Positions 23,901-36,648 of a stretch of 64,000 nucleotides of DNA are shown piece after piece. Location of the stretch: NCBI GenBank assembly GCA_947652115.1, contig OX393569.1:3357080-3421079 (forward strand), written 5' to 3'. Under the pieces are notes generated by a model that saw only the letters and a program-made list of their open reading frames with translations, ran no database searches and was not told where the DNA came from. The stretch's first letter is position 1. Each line of letters opens with the position of its first letter. Both the position numbers and the translations under genes were made by a program. This stretch comes from Blastomussa wellsi (lineage: Eukaryota > Cnidaria > Anthozoa > Scleractinia > Plerogyridae).

Positions 23901-26900
23901 GTCAAAAAATGACCCCAGACCACTGGTCTTTCCGTCTCCTTGTTCTGCAGCTTTATGGAAGGTGGTACAGTTTTGTGCCTGAGAGCAACGCTTGCAAGTG
24001 TTGAGATCTCTTAACATGGCTGGAAGAAAGAGTTATTTCTAGTTTGATTTCAATGCACATTCTTTCACACAACAGAGATAAAGCATTGTGATACCTTTCC
24101 CCCATACAGTGAAAATCCCATTTTCCACCTCTTGCTTTTCATTTCCACATTGTAGTGTGTTTTTTATGGATTATTTAAGAGCCTCCTTGACGACCTCAAA
24201 GATTGTTTCTTGCTGGGCTAAACGATCACAATCTCATGATTTATTCACGTAAATGTGGCAACAGGGCAGCAGTGTAACATGACAATAGTACATGTATTTT
24301 ACCCTGAAGGAAACATATAAGTGCATCCACTTTCTCTTCATACACTTGTAAATCATTAGCTTGATTTTACACAAGCTGAAGCATGGAGAGGGTTGGTGTG
24401 TTATCAGGATTTTCCTTCCCCTACCCTGACGTAGTTCGGCCGGTGGGTCGACACCATTGTCTGGGGTGTGGCCGTTGCAATGCCTGCAACTTCTGGGAGC
24501 CATACGTCGGAGCTGGGTGTTGCGTGTGGACCAGTGCAGTTCAGCCACCCTGAGAAGGGTGCGACCACCTACCTGCAAAGGTACTACCACCAGCAAACAC
24601 CCCGAAGCAGAAATAGGTCGTCCTATATTGCCTAATTGGCTGGCCACACCCACTACATTTGATGGGCACAACCATCACAGCAGCCACAACTATAGCAGTT
24701 GTGGCATTGTGATTGCAGAGAGCAATCTTTCACCCAATTCAGAAATGACCTTAAGTCCTTCGGCTGTTACCATTACTACATACCAACCTGGCATGGTGCC
24801 TGTGGCTCCTGCCCTGTTAAGCGTCAAGTACCGTGCAACCTCATTCCTTTTCATGACCAGGGCTCTCTTCTCATGAAGAAAACCAGGCACGCTAAGCATG
24901 TGAGCTGATTTCATGTAAAACAGCAATCCTGCATCAACTGCTTGAGAGTAGCGATCAGACATGAGTAAGGTGTACAGGATCACTTGTGCACGGTGTTCAA
25001 TTGAACCTGGTGATACAAATAAATGGTAGGCAAGGAATAGAACCATTCACAATGCATTATTTATAATAGTTTTTTTTTAATGAGGGTAGTGCCAGGGTAG
25101 TATAGCATAAATTTGGATGACCCTCTGAAAAACCCCTACAATTAAAACTATTGTAAAACATTCAATTATCCTAAGAAATATTAAAGAGATGAATAAGATT
25201 AAGCAACTAAAAATCCTCTAACAACTGCATTGCTACTATCACTTGCAAAATTGATAGTATTTGTGCAGGATGGGGAGTTTGTTGAAACTAAACTGCCTTT
25301 GTATACAGAAATCCCTAAGTTAAGAGACACTCAAACAAATATTATAATTTCATCTCACCTAGCTTGGTGAACATTTTCCCTGTCTTCAGCTCTAATGGCA
25401 ATACTTTTGTCTGCACCTGGCTTCCTGTGTCAGGTCTGTGTCGTTTCATTTTAGGTCTCCTGTCAATTTTAACCTCAACAGTGGCATCAACTTTGCCTGG
25501 AAGAAGAGGTCAATATTATAAACCAATCACTAAAAACATTGCTGCTCTACTAGGTCGTCGAGCAGCAGTACTATTACTTATATTCCTAAGAGAAGTAGAA
25601 CTGTTACTTATCAACATTCATTTTTCATATGCGCGTGCCGCGCATGGACTGAAGCTAAATAAACGATAAACACTATTTATGAAATACATCAAAATTATAC
25701 AAGACAGTGTGTGTGCTTCATCAGAGACCAAGAAGAGAAGAACCTAAACAAAATGGCTCGATTTATGAAGAGATGTCCAGTAATTAAAATGTAGCATAGA
25801 GAATGTTGCCAACCCTTTAATCCAAATCTTGGTGACCAGATATTCTCCTCTATGTCTTTCAGTGCAGACACACAGACACTGGGCTGCTCAGCTTCCTGTG
25901 GGTGCTCAGGGGTCTTAAAATCCATGCCCCCAAAATCAGGGTGGGGAAAAGGGACCACAAATTTCTTGGCCCAGTCACAGAGAAGTGGAATATGCTCCTT
26001 GAGCTTCTCCATGGCCCAGTTCTCTGTCTGCCGCAAGCTGTAAAGGTCATCCAAGTAAGAGAGCTTCTGTAGAAGTCCTCTGGCTCTTTTCAAAAGGGCA
26101 TCTGGTGAGAATTCTTTAAAGGAAAAACAATAACAATCATTGTAGAAAAGAGACTCAAGAAGCAACAGAGACGGATAATGCACTTACAGATATCTCAGAT
26201 ATGTATTTATCTTTCAGATGACAACAGTCATTATATGAGCATGAAGCTGGTAGTGAGCAATGATGGAATAATTTTTGCTAATTGAAGTACAAATATACAG
26301 GTAAAATAAAGACATTAATTTTCTGAAGTATTGTTGGGATAATATAAATCTAGTTGGAAAATTACGATGAAATCAATGAGATTAAGATGTTTGATGGAGT
26401 AGGTTCACTAATGATAGCCAAATAACTAACGACACATAATATGACAATGTCAAATGATGTACATGTATTAAACTCATCGCCAATAGATCAGCTTGGGAAC
26501 TGGTGCCTTAAGGATTGGTGGAGCCAGGCAACAACTAGCTCAGAATAGGAGGTATCCATGGCAACCCTGTGAGTGGTCACCACCAAGGCAGCGTCACACT
26601 GACTGACTCAGTGGAATACTTACCAACCAATACTTACCTAACCCATCCAAACTTGAGGGAGGGTGGAGTGGGCACAAACGGCTTCAGAATGAACTGCAAG
26701 CAAGCCAAGTGCAGCAAAATATCTACGCGAATTGTGCAAGCAAGAAAAGCACCAAAATCGTGAGGTGCCCAAGTTTAACACGTAGTCGCACCATGCCACC
26801 TGCGACAAATGTTCGCTGACCTACCTTGTCGTGAGGTTAACTTTGCCTAAATCTTATTTAGCCACATTTCAAAAATAATATTTAAAATACATATACTTAC

Positions 26901-29900
26901 CATTAAATTCCATGGCTAAATCAAACAGATCATGAAGAAGTGTCCCAATCAGCATTGCCTCATTTTGGCCTTCTGTGCGGAATCGCTCATTAAGTATGCT
27001 CTGCCGCAAACACTTAGTTGCCATGGAAACAGTAGTTCCAGATACTAAAGTATCAGGATGGACAACAAGGTAGTGGTCAGTTGAGTTGTCAAGGATGCAC
27101 ATCCCTGTCTTTGCGTCAAATGTTCCTGTAAAGATATCCATTAAGAGTGTTTTCCAACAGATAAAATTATAAAATTAATAGAAAATGATTTCTTCTTACT
27201 CCACTTTTGGGTCAAAAAGAGGCTGGAATAAGTAAATTGATCGAGTTGTCTCATTGAGTTGTATTGTTGAGCAAGACACCGTACTCTCACAGTGCCTCTT
27301 TCCAATGGGTACCATCAATCTTTCAATCTTCTACGGAAACCTGACTAAAAGTTGTGTGCAGCAGGGGAGGACTTTTAATAAACCAGCAGCTACTTTATGC
27401 TTCAACAACTGGAGTAAAGCATCTGTGAGAAAGGTTATGTACTGATATGTTATGCAGTGTGGAGTTTGGACCACTGATCAATAACTAATGGGATATACGT
27501 CAGATGGTTAGCATGCTGGACTCTAGGTCAAGCATTATGGGCTCGAGCCTTGTTAGGGTTAGTGTCTTAGAGCTGGGGAAATCAGGATAGCCGGCCACAA
27601 GGCTAGGCTTGATTTCCGCCACTCTCTCAAGTCCGGTCTTCGTTCCTCCCCGGGAAGTATGTTCAAGGAGGAGCACGGGCTACGGTTCCCAAACAGCGGC
27701 TGGTAATCAAGTCTACCACCCTACCACAAGGCTCAAATGCAGACTTTCCCTTTGTAATAATTGACCTAACTCTTGGGAATAATGAGTACCTGTGATATGC
27801 ACAATGTCACCTGGTTCAACTTCACTCATCTCCCACTCTTCCCTCAGACTACAGAACTTCTCCTGACTTAATGTTTCTTCAAACAGTCTCAGCACCTTCT
27901 CTGACAAATTTCGTCCATACTTAGCCACAATTTCATCACCCAATAGATCTCTGCGAGACACCTCCAGTACCAAAAATCGGCTGTAGACTGGAGTTCCTGA
28001 TGGGGTAAGACTGGTGCTATTAGTGAGGGTGCATTTGTTTCGAAGGTCCTTGGATATCTGATTAGTCTGTTCAGAGCCTCTGGCAGAAGAGAAGAGAGCT
28101 TTACATGAACTGCTCTTTCTGAAATATAAAAATTTGTGAAAGGTGAATGATTATGCAATGATCGGGGTTATGGCTGTAGGGTTGCAATAAGATTGCACAA
28201 ATTTAACTTGATCTATGTCAGCTGAGCATGTATCTTCATACAATCAGTTAAATTTATCAATCCTTATCATTAGTAGTGTTAACAACCTGGCCAGATGGTT
28301 AGGGGTGAACTGTCTGGATGGTCATGTAAACTGTAGACTGAATCACTTCTCTGATAAGGATATCAACTCAAAATATTATCCAGAGTCCCCTTATGAGATG
28401 TAACTTGCAGACTGTAATCTTTTTTATATATGTCTCATGTGCAAGACATTCACTGGTCATTAGGAGGCGAGTGTACTGGTCAGTTGGAACTGCAGATTCA
28501 ATCAGCTGTGTACAAAAGTAACAAGCAGAGCTATTCTACTGGGAGTAGATTTACCTTGAACTGTGCAGATTGTCAGGGTAACTGATCATAGGTGACCATT
28601 CAATACCATCAAGTAGATTGTCCAACTCTGCTGCATCAACAAGACTGTCCATGGAAGTATTTGCTAATGGCTTTGACGGTGTCTGCGCCTTTCCAGATAA
28701 GTAATTTAATCCTGGAGATACACTTTGAGGCAAGGATTTATGGATGGTTGATTTAACTGGAGATTTAAATTGCTCAATGGATTCCTCAGTGTCTTTTTTA
28801 ATGTGATCAACAGAACATATTTCTTGATGATTTGGCACAAGTTTTCCATTAACAGATGATTCTAAGCATTCCATTAATTCTTCATTGAGCAAACAATTCT
28901 CTAAGCTTGTGTCAAGCATATATTCTTCTAGGATGCTTTTATCTTCAGCACGATTGTCTTTAAGGAAGTATTGTTTAGAATCTATTGTCTGTTGACCTAA
29001 GTGTTCTACAGAGTTGTTATTCTCAGCACTTTCATCCATGCTCTCCCAAAGGTTCTTTTTTACAGTATTCTGAAAGGGAAATCATGGACGAGATCCATTA
29101 AGTGGGGGTAACTTAGGAAATTATAAAATTATAAAAATATCAAGGAACTGTGAAGACCTTTCTTTCTGGGGGAAGAGGAACAAAAATAATTGGAATGCTT
29201 CGCAATTTTAAGTACAAATGTTTGCAGCATGGTTCCAGGAATAAGGTCAAATATTTTGTCATATATAAAAAGGTCAATCAGATGCACCTTTAGCACAAAT
29301 TCTAATCAGGGAAGCATTCAAACATTAGAAACAAATACTACAAGTTGAACAAAGCATTTTTTGGATGAGTGCTGTAAGAGGTATTTTAAATTAGTTTTAT
29401 GTTTAAGGTAAACCTTTCTTTAATCTTTCATAGAGGATATGTTGTGGTTCAGTTTTATCCTTGGTACAAAAAGCCATTTCCAAGTTCCTTTTCCCTCTGC
29501 TTCAAAATGAGTCTAAGTGTGAAACTATTCATATGGAAATGAGTTAGTTTTGCATAAGAATAAAGATGCAGGTAAAACAGTTTCGCACTTAGACTCGTTT
29601 TGAAACAAAGGGGAAAGGGGAACTCGGAAATGGCCTATTTTTTATTTTTGTTTGTTTTTCATTCACTATCATATATTACCATACACCAAATTGTACCAAG
29701 GGCAAAATTGAACCACAACAGATACTTTAGGAGTTTGAACATATATACCTGTTCATTTTGTTAAGGAAGGGGGATGATATCATATGGGTATATTTAGCGT
29801 TTCATTGTACAAGTCCATGACTTAGAATTTAGAGCTTTAGAATTCCAGGATTACCCACTGTTTCCATGTGGTGTTCTTTAAAGCACATTAGAGTCATCAC

Positions 29901-32900
29901 TAACCCAAGTGAAGAAATGTCTTTCTTTGAGTTACAGTTTATTAGGAAAAATTGGCACATACATTGATGTAAACTACAAAAGGCATCCATGTCAATAACA
30001 TATTTTTACTGGTAAACTATCGTTAACCTCTTGATGTGAACACTGACTAGGCAAGAACATAACCAAGCATATATATTAATTTTAGTACCTTATTTGGCAA
30101 AGGAAGCTCTGTTTGCAGCCTTTTATGTAATGGAGAGCTTCCCTTCGCAGCTGATCTTTTCATTCTTGATCTCAGAACAGCGCATTTTGAAGGGGCAATA
30201 GCAGGAGTAGATGATTCTCTTTGGTCAGTCACATCTATCCCTTTCATCACACATCTTTCATTTTTAGGTGACTTGGCTGATAAACCACAGATTTTCTGTC
30301 CTTTAAGCTGGCTTGATAAAACCTTTGGGGGTTTTCCCTTTCTGGACAGTCTATACTTCTTTCTACTAGTCGCATGTGTTGTTGATTGAGCTTCCAAAGA
30401 GCTGCATGCAGGCAAAAGTAAATCTGACACAGCTGATTCTTGGTTATTACCTGTGTTGTCTATTTTATCATCTACTTTTTCCTTTTCTTCAGGATTGTAA
30501 TAATTTGTGGCAGAAAGATGATCATGCACCTTGGCAACTGTACTATTAGATGCAGAGGTAGACCTTTTAGAATGACAGTTTATGAAGCTGTGCTGTCCTG
30601 CTGGAGATGGTGTTGGCGGAATGAGATCTTCATTCTCTATGACAGTTACTTCACAACCATTATTACCATTGGTCAAGGCATTACATTCATAACCATTTAC
30701 AAATGAATGTTTCTTTTTTGCTATCCAGCATGATGGTGACCATGATTTTAAATCATTTACCATGTTATTGTTAACTGCAGGGGAGGTGTAACTAATTTGT
30801 TCTGACTTAACGGGAGAATTTATATATGTACATGTAGATTCATTCTTCTTGTTGTTCCGTTGTAAAGATGGCAAAGCACCATTTTGTTGCACTATCTTTG
30901 TAAATGTCAGGCATTCAGTGTGACCATTCTGAGCTGGAAACAAACTTCTTGTTTTATCATTTTTGCTTGCAACAGCTGAGATAACTTTGGTTTCTTCTTT
31001 GTTAACAATATTAGTACTTGCATTTTTTATCTTACTGTCCTGAGAAGAACAAAAGAATTAAAGCACATGTTAATTCATGTCAATAGGAAATATAGTGTGT
31101 ATATGTCCCCTATATATATGAAAAAAAGTAAATAATAAAATTGGATTAAAGAAGTCAATTCACAATAATCACAATATTTAATGTGGTTAACTATCATTTA
31201 CACAAAGTTAAACTCAAGCGGAGCCGGTCAGCAGTCTCTACATGACCTTTGGGGCGGCCCTCAGGGGTTTTTGCAGGGCTGTTTTTGTGTTCGTGGCTAG
31301 TGTTGCATTCGCATTGTCGCTTTGCTTGCCGACGTATTGGATCAATACAATAAGTGCTTGCTGATTGTCTGGGATCATCTTTGCTGATAGCTGCAGATTC
31401 TGATACCTCCTCTATGCTGCTTGCTTTTGGACCCCACTATCCTTTAAGGCACCAGCTCCCATGCTCATCATTAGCGATGAGTTTAACTGTGCATAAATTT
31501 GGTGTGAAACCTGTTTCAGCACATAACAACATACCAGCATCTTCTTTCCAACTAAGCCCTCAGAAAGATAAATAGTTGTCTTATAAAAGAGTAAGGTAAC
31601 CCATTCTCTTTCCCAGTGTTTTAAGGCAAGTAATCATTTTCATTTTAATAAAAACAACTATTTACAAGGCTAAAAAACGTTTTTAAAAAGGAATAAAACT
31701 TGAACGTTTTCAACTTGACTACATCATCTTTTATTCCTGAAGATGAATTAGTTATATTGAAAAATGTTTGGTTCTTAAATAAAGTTTTTTAGCCTAACTT
31801 GTAAATAGTTATTGTTCTTATCAAAAGCGAATATTACAGACATTTTCATTTTCTTTGTATAGAACAACAGATATAAGTGGTTATTTTACCTGTAAAATAT
31901 AGTTAACTAATGGGAGCTTATCACAACCTTGCTCCTTAGTGCATATCAGCGTCTTCATCGCCACTAAAACATCTATTACACTCATCTCGCACAAAAGGGA
32001 CCTTGCGTGACATTACGTATTATATAGCTGCCTTGTTCTACATAACAGAACGTAAACTGACCTTTGTGTCTTTGAACAGTACTTTATTACAACTGGGCAT
32101 TGTTAGTAAATGTAATCGATACCAAGGTATGCTTATATCCATTAGGTCCGAATTGCGTGCCTCATTGTTTGCCTTGCGAGTACACGTTGCACAATAAGTT
32201 TTATCTAGTTTACTTCGCCTTAGTGCTGTATTTTGTCCCACCACTCCCTTTTCCCCTGCCACTTCCCTTGCATGTTGCAGGCTGGGTGGGGCTCTTGCCC
32301 CACCTTAGCTTTCACTTACACCCGGGTGGGGATGCACCTCACTCGTTGGCTCATCCATACTTTGCAGGGTGTGTCGTTGCCACCCTTGGTGCGTTACTTA
32401 TTATTGCTAGGGTGTGTTGCTGCCACCCTTGTTGCGTTACTTGTCATTGCTAGGGTGTGTCGCTGCCACCCTTGTTGCGTTACTCATTATCACTAGGGTG
32501 TGTCGCTGCCACCCTTATTGCCTCCATTTGCAGGGTGTGTTGCTGCCACCCTCCATTTATGCTAGGGAGCACCCAATGTCTTTAGTCCCATTTACTGCCA
32601 AAATGGTGTGTGTATTTATTACTATTATGTTTAGCGACAAGTTGTTAATCCATGTCTTCTTTCAGCTGATAGTTATGATGAAAACACTCGGTGCAAAGGA
32701 GCTAGCAGTTTACATGTCGATAATAAGTTATGAAGTTGTACCTTTTTTGTTGATAATTTGAGGCTCTTCCTTTTTCCATTTCCATTTCCTGAACGAATAC
32801 AGAATAAGAGAATGAATATGATGAGCTAATACCTTATGGGGTAAAGTATTATTATTATTATTATTATTATTACAGACAATGATTTCAAAATCGATAAGGA

Positions 32901-33185
32901 AATAGCGAGATTAGAACATTCGGAACTTTAAGTTATTTTTCATTGTTTTTTACATCTTTTCACATGTCAATGAAACTATTGTACGAAATTGTAAAGATTT
33001 GATTTGACAAGTACATCGTCCGCCTTCAGCGGATGGATATGAAGTCTTTCACCTAATCTGTAAAAAATGAAAATGGGTTCTGTTATTGAAGGATGTAAAT
33101 TGCTGCTTTTATTTCTGTGTACTCTGCCATTTATTTGAGATTGTAAATAGTATTGTAAATGATTGAATAAAGTGGTTATTATTAT

Positions 33186-33216
<31 letters not shown>

Positions 33217-35112
33217 TTTATGTTTAGGTCCTTAAAGTCTTGCTCTTTTTTACTTATGGTGCTGAGTTCAATCTATGAGCTTAGGGCAGTCATAAGTCTG
33301 CTGGATTACTTAATAGATAGATTCCTCCTAAGTTTATCCCCACAGAAAGGAGCACTTACTTTAAAACAGTGGAAAAACTTACAAAGTACAAAGATCTTGA
33401 GATTGAAATCAAGAAAACATGGGGAATGAAAACAACAACTGTCCCATTGATTATTGGAGCTTTTGGGCTTGTCAAGAAGGGAATAGAAAACTACGTCGGC
33501 AAGATCCCAGCTGATATCAGAATAACAGAGCTACAGAAGACCTTTCTCATATTATCGTTCTCTTATTATTATCATTATCATTATTATTATTAGAAATACT
33601 GGTACAAGCTACTATTGCAATGTATATAAGACAAGCTATTCTGGTTGGTAACCAATATTTAGACAATTTACATCTTACAATGCTTTACCAGCAAAATTAC
33701 TGTAAGTTGCTAAACTGGCCTGACCTTTGGACTCTTGCCCTACAGTTGTCCAAAGTTGACAAGTTTCCTACAACACAAGTTAAAACAACAAAATCTCTAT
33801 CTTGTTGATCAATATCTAAATTCAAAGACGTAGGCTACTTGTATTTACTATAAAGTTGAATGGTGACTGGGTAATTTTTGGAGTTTTTCATCTGTTCAAG
33901 GCATGAGGCACATTCAACTATGAAAAATACCCATCCAGCATGTACATGTGGCAGGTTTGGGTATAGGGGTGCTGCTGGAGGTTTGAAAACCTGACCTGTT
34001 TAGGACAAAAATAACAACAAACACCTATCCTAAAGCGCTAATAACTAGTCATGAAAATAATCTCATGTTGACTGATGACCGGCTAAATAAATACTGATAA
34101 ATGATTCTGATTTCAGATATGCTTAAAACTGGACAAAAATCTAGAAACCATACCCTGTCTGTTCACAACCGAGAGGTCAAAAACCATACCTTATCCACCA
34201 GCACATCCCCGTATAGGCCATATAAGGGAGAACCCCGAAGGGAGTGGGTATTAACCAAGTTATCATTGCTACCCCACGAATCTCCATTGCCCAGTTTCAT
34301 AGCGTGAGATACTGGGTCGAGCGCGGACTTTCGCGTACAAATTCAAAAAATAAACAAAACTGTAAAGTTCCAATGACTTATCCGCTTCCGTAATCCTTTT
34401 GTTTTTAAAACAATACGCTCGTGATGAGGACGCCTTTTCCTTTGCAAGTGCAGAAGTCATTCTTTTCTTTTAATTTGTCCGCTAAAGTCCGCACTCGACC
34501 CAGTAACGCACGGTATGAAACTGGGCAATGTCACCAGGGTTAATAGGGGAATGGTTATGAAGACCAGCAAACGTCAAAGAGGCAAACAAATAGACCGAGA
34601 TACTCCCCGGGGAAAGGGGGCACTTTCAAAAAAAAATTATGGGGGTGTAGTTTTGGATCCGTGCCAGACCGGTTCCAAAAAGATTCCGTGTAAACAAGCG
34701 GATCGGTTCCAATACGGTTCCATGCATGTAAACAGGAGCCGATCCGGTCCGGTCCCGTGTAAACCGTAGCCTGAGAAGAGGTACCTTGACGCAAAATTCG
34801 CAGTCTCCCGGATTTCAATTTTTTTAGGTTGGCGTCACTAAAATTGTTCCGTTAATATGTGAGAGTCGTTCAAATACAAGAATAACAGTAAACACTAACT
34901 GCGAGCATGAAAATGTCGTCATACCTTGCTAAAGTAACTTTTGATGGTTTGCTGAGCTGGGCCTCTTTCCTAAGCCGCGTAAAGATGAGCTTACAATTTG
35001 CTTCCGGGATCATCAAAAGTAAAATTGTTTTTCAGTCAACTAAACTAACCTCTTCCTCTGAGCTGCTTCTTTCTCTCTTTCCAGCTCCCTTGCTCAACTT
35101 CGGTTTCCCCAT
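17298..35112 (-). CDS. DNA2: DNA replication ATP-dependent helicase/nuclease DNA2
   Basis: Flap and end-resection nuclease-helicase. Seventeen minus-strand exons keep frame throughout: 35112-35050, 31985-31890, 31039-30089, 29069-28555, 28118-27790, 27125-26901, 26113-25814, 25496-25359, 25006-24788, 24019-23561, 22581-22518, 22188-21937, 21435-21174, 20389-20261, 19593-19400, 19062-18827 and 17890-17298, giving 1674 residues. The OB fold lies near 590-660 ([18 protein letters not shown]). The RecB-like nuclease shows [11 protein letters not shown] and PLELKTGK, and the Fe-S cysteines are ATKC and [10 protein letters not shown]. The SF1B helicase shows Walker [39 protein letters not shown] and [10 protein letters not shown]. 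About 560 residues precede the OB fold; human DNA2 (about 1060 aa) lacks such an extension. Exons 1 and 2 each begin with ATG and end in phase 0, so the true 5' structure is uncertain. Confidence 0.93.
18451..18692 (+). repeat. Dispersed repeat, copy 1 (partner at 34045)
   Basis: Starts CTAGTCCTGAAAATAAGCTA and includes TGTTGACTGATGACCGGCTA, a set of ACCCTGT..AGGAC direct motifs and CCATATAAGGGAGTACC at the end. A C tract follows. The same order of segments recurs at 34045-34236. It lies in a DNA2 intron, unrelated to DNA2 coding sequence. Confidence 0.55.
19856..20245. repeat. 30-bp minisatellite, about 13 copies
   Basis: The unit TTTCCCGCGCTTTTGACACT + GGTTACATGC repeats about 13 times in a DNA2 intron. 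Variant units recur in a four-unit (120-bp) higher-order pattern: compare the CACG, GCACTTTTTACG/ACA, ACACG and GCGCCCTTG variants in the two halves. The unit length is a multiple of three and lacks stops in several frames, so long spurious open frames of 84-135 residues cross it. Confidence 0.9.
20867..21047. repeat. Tetranucleotide microsatellite, (AATC)n then (AGTC)n
   Basis: About 80 bases of pure AATC repeats pass into an AGTC-rich block with interruptions, then back to AATC-like units. It lies in a DNA2 intron. Confidence 0.9.
21478..21625. repeat. Inverted repeat in a DNA2 intron
   Basis: ATTTCTAGCACATACAATTTT near 21563 is mirrored by AAATTGTACGTGCTAGAAAT at 21601-21620. GCAGGTGTATAAAAGG and a second CCTGCTATGCAGG lie just to the left. 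It looks like a foldback element or part of one. Confidence 0.4.
27480..27720 (+). repeat. tRNA-like SINE in a DNA2 intron
   Basis: GTCAGATGGTTAGCATGCTG resembles a pol III A box and GGGCTCGAGCC, about 30 bases later, a B box. A unique body follows (to GGAGCACGGGCTACGGTTCC). A related SINE-like fragment (CAAGACACCGTACTCTCACA) lies just upstream at about 27270. Confidence 0.45.
29470..29640. mobile_element. GGCCATTTCCGAGTTC-type MITE, copy 1 of 3
   Basis: Inverted ends GCCATTTCCAAGTTCC / GGAACTCGGAAATGGC with an inner inverted pair AGTCTAAGTGTGAAACT / AGTTTCGCACTTAGACT. It lies in a DNA2 intron. Copies 2 and 3 are at 38609-38768 and 45120-45298. Confidence 0.7.
32366..32553. repeat. 43-bp tandem repeat, about 4.4 copies
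   Basis: Unit AGGGTGTGTCGCTGCCACCC + TTGTTGCGTTACTTATTATTGCT. Copies differ at a few sites and the last is interrupted. It lies in the region between the two candidate DNA2 first exons. Confidence 0.8.
33240..33600 (+). pseudogene. LINE-type reverse transcriptase 3' fragment
   Basis: One frame carries the stretch [20 protein letters not shown] followed by [16 protein letters not shown] and [11 protein letters not shown]. This matches the typical C-terminal tail of non-LTR retrotransposon polymerases (W..K..VPV.IGALG..., ELQK..LL). An upstream piece is in another frame, so at least one frameshift is present. ATT-rich tracts lie on both sides. It is a dead fragment on the strand opposite to DNA2. 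Confidence 0.6.
34045..34236 (+). repeat. Dispersed repeat, copy 2 (partner at 18451)
   Basis: Shares with the first copy the blocks CTAGTCATGAAAATAA, TGTTGACTGATGACCGGCTA, GAGGTCAAAAACCATACC and CCATATAAGGGAGAACC, and is shorter by loss of one middle block. Same orientation as copy 1. Confidence 0.55.
34283..34530. mobile_element. MITE with about 50-bp inverted ends
   Basis: CATTGCCCAGTTTCATAGCG and CTGGGTCGAGCGCGGACTTT on the left are mirrored by AAAGTCCGCACTCGACCCAG and ATGAAACTGGGCAATG on the right. The 150-bp centre is AT-rich and non-coding. Confidence 0.65.
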
Positions 35113-35280
35113 AATTATTACCATTAGCTTTCCACAAAACAAGGAGGATTGATAATGTTCAGATTGTCACATCTCAACAAAGAGTTGAAAAATAAAAGCT
35201 TGCATGACTCTAAAATAGTCCGCTTGCTTTCTTGCTTGCGAGGTGGAAAGATGACAATTTCCCGCCAAATCGCGAGCGCC

Positions 35281-35294
35281 GTCCGCCATTTTGT
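35281..35294 (-). promoter_or_regulatory. YY1-like motif upstream of DNA2 exon 1
   Basis: On the minus strand CAAAATGGCGGAC lies about 170 bases upstream of the ATG at 35112. This motif is common just downstream of housekeeping transcription starts in animals. It supports a promoter for the first exon at 35112, but only as a motif match. Confidence 0.4.
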
Positions 35295-35299
35295 GGTTC

Positions 35300-36640
35300 A
35301 GCCAACAGATACATCATGTAGCAGGCACTAAATGTCATATACCCACGCTCGCGGATCGCCTGCTACGGAATTGGTCATTTTGACCAGGTTTCATACTTTT
35401 AGGTTGAACAGAAATCAAGTAATGGACTTAAAAACATTGTACAAAACCATACAAAGGTCTACAAACGTTTGTAACTTTGCAGTGGCGTCCGCGATCCGCA
35501 AAAACCATATAAACTCTTAAAACTATTTATCAGTTTTCTGGTTTCAAAATGGCGTCCATTACGCCATTTTGAAACCGCAGATGGCCCTGGGGACGAGGTT
35601 GGGGGGACGCTGATTTGAAACTCGCCCCAGTTCTCTGCGCAACTCCGAAATATTCTTCCCTGTCTTCTCTTTCCTGGCGTTTTCTTCCCTCCCACTGCAT
35701 CTTCCATGAATTCAGGAATTTCTTCCTTTTATATTTTAATAGCGCTACGTTGTTCTTTTATGACCCTTTCCTCCCTTTCAATTGTTTAATATTGCTCTAT
35801 TGTCTATCGCCCTCCCTTTCAATTGTGTAATACAGCTAGCTATATTGTCTATTGTCTTCCCTTTCAATTGTTTAATTCAGCTCTATTGTCAGTGAAAACA
35901 ACTGACCGCTCAAGTTTACTAGTCAAAAATTCACAAAAGATCTGAAAAATAATGAAAAGGTATCCTTTAAAGAATCATGTAATTTCGAGCTTGCTTTGCT
36001 CAGCATAAACGAATGGTTTTTTGTTTCTTTGTTTCTCATCAACACCATTATTTATTCGAAAAAGTTAACATCACATTATTGCAAAAAGCGGGCTCATCCT
36101 CGGTGTAAGAACCTGTTAAACTCACCAGTGACGTAAAACAAAGACAACAAAGAACCTTGAAACAATACAGAACACAGAAACAATAGCTCAAAAACAAGGA
36201 AAAAAGTCACATGTTCTTACACCGATGTAAACCCAAAAAGCGGATGCCTCTCGCAATTCTCGTCAGCAAGGCTGTGTGTGTGTGATGCACGCGAATGGCG
36301 CTAGAAAAAGAATTCTCATTCGGAGTGAAAAATGATCGATGCTGGAAAGCTCGTTGAAGCATATTTGTCACCTTTCAGATAAAGCAAATGTCTGCTTTTT
36401 TATCAGTCGCAACTATCCACGTGCACTTTCTGCTGTAAAAACCTCATAGCAAAATTTGCTAATTTGTTGAAAACCTTGGGTTTTAAAAGTTGTCAGTTTC
36501 ACTTGCAGAGTAAAACCTTGGCACGGAGTGTCAAAGAAGCTTTACTGACGATATTTCATGAGAGAACGAGGTCGTATCGAACTAACGAAGTCTACGAGAA
36601 CTGTTGCAATCAATTTAATTCATTTGAAACGTCGACAGCA
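35300..36640. other. Spacer between DNA2 and the divergent orphan gene
   Basis: No coding exon supported. The stretch has repeats of CCTCCCTTTCAATTGT near 35767-35870 and two copies of a TTCTTACACCGATG / CGGTGTAAGAAC inverted motif (near 36100 and 36212). It must contain the promoters of both flanking genes. Confidence 0.4.
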
Positions 36641-36648
36641 AAGCCGAA

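Noticed and set aside
35050..35112. Separate small gene encoding [15 protein letters not shown]...
   Set aside because: It ends at a consensus donor in phase 0, compatible with the DNA2 exons downstream on the same strand, and no other acceptor gene is nearby. The link remains inferred.
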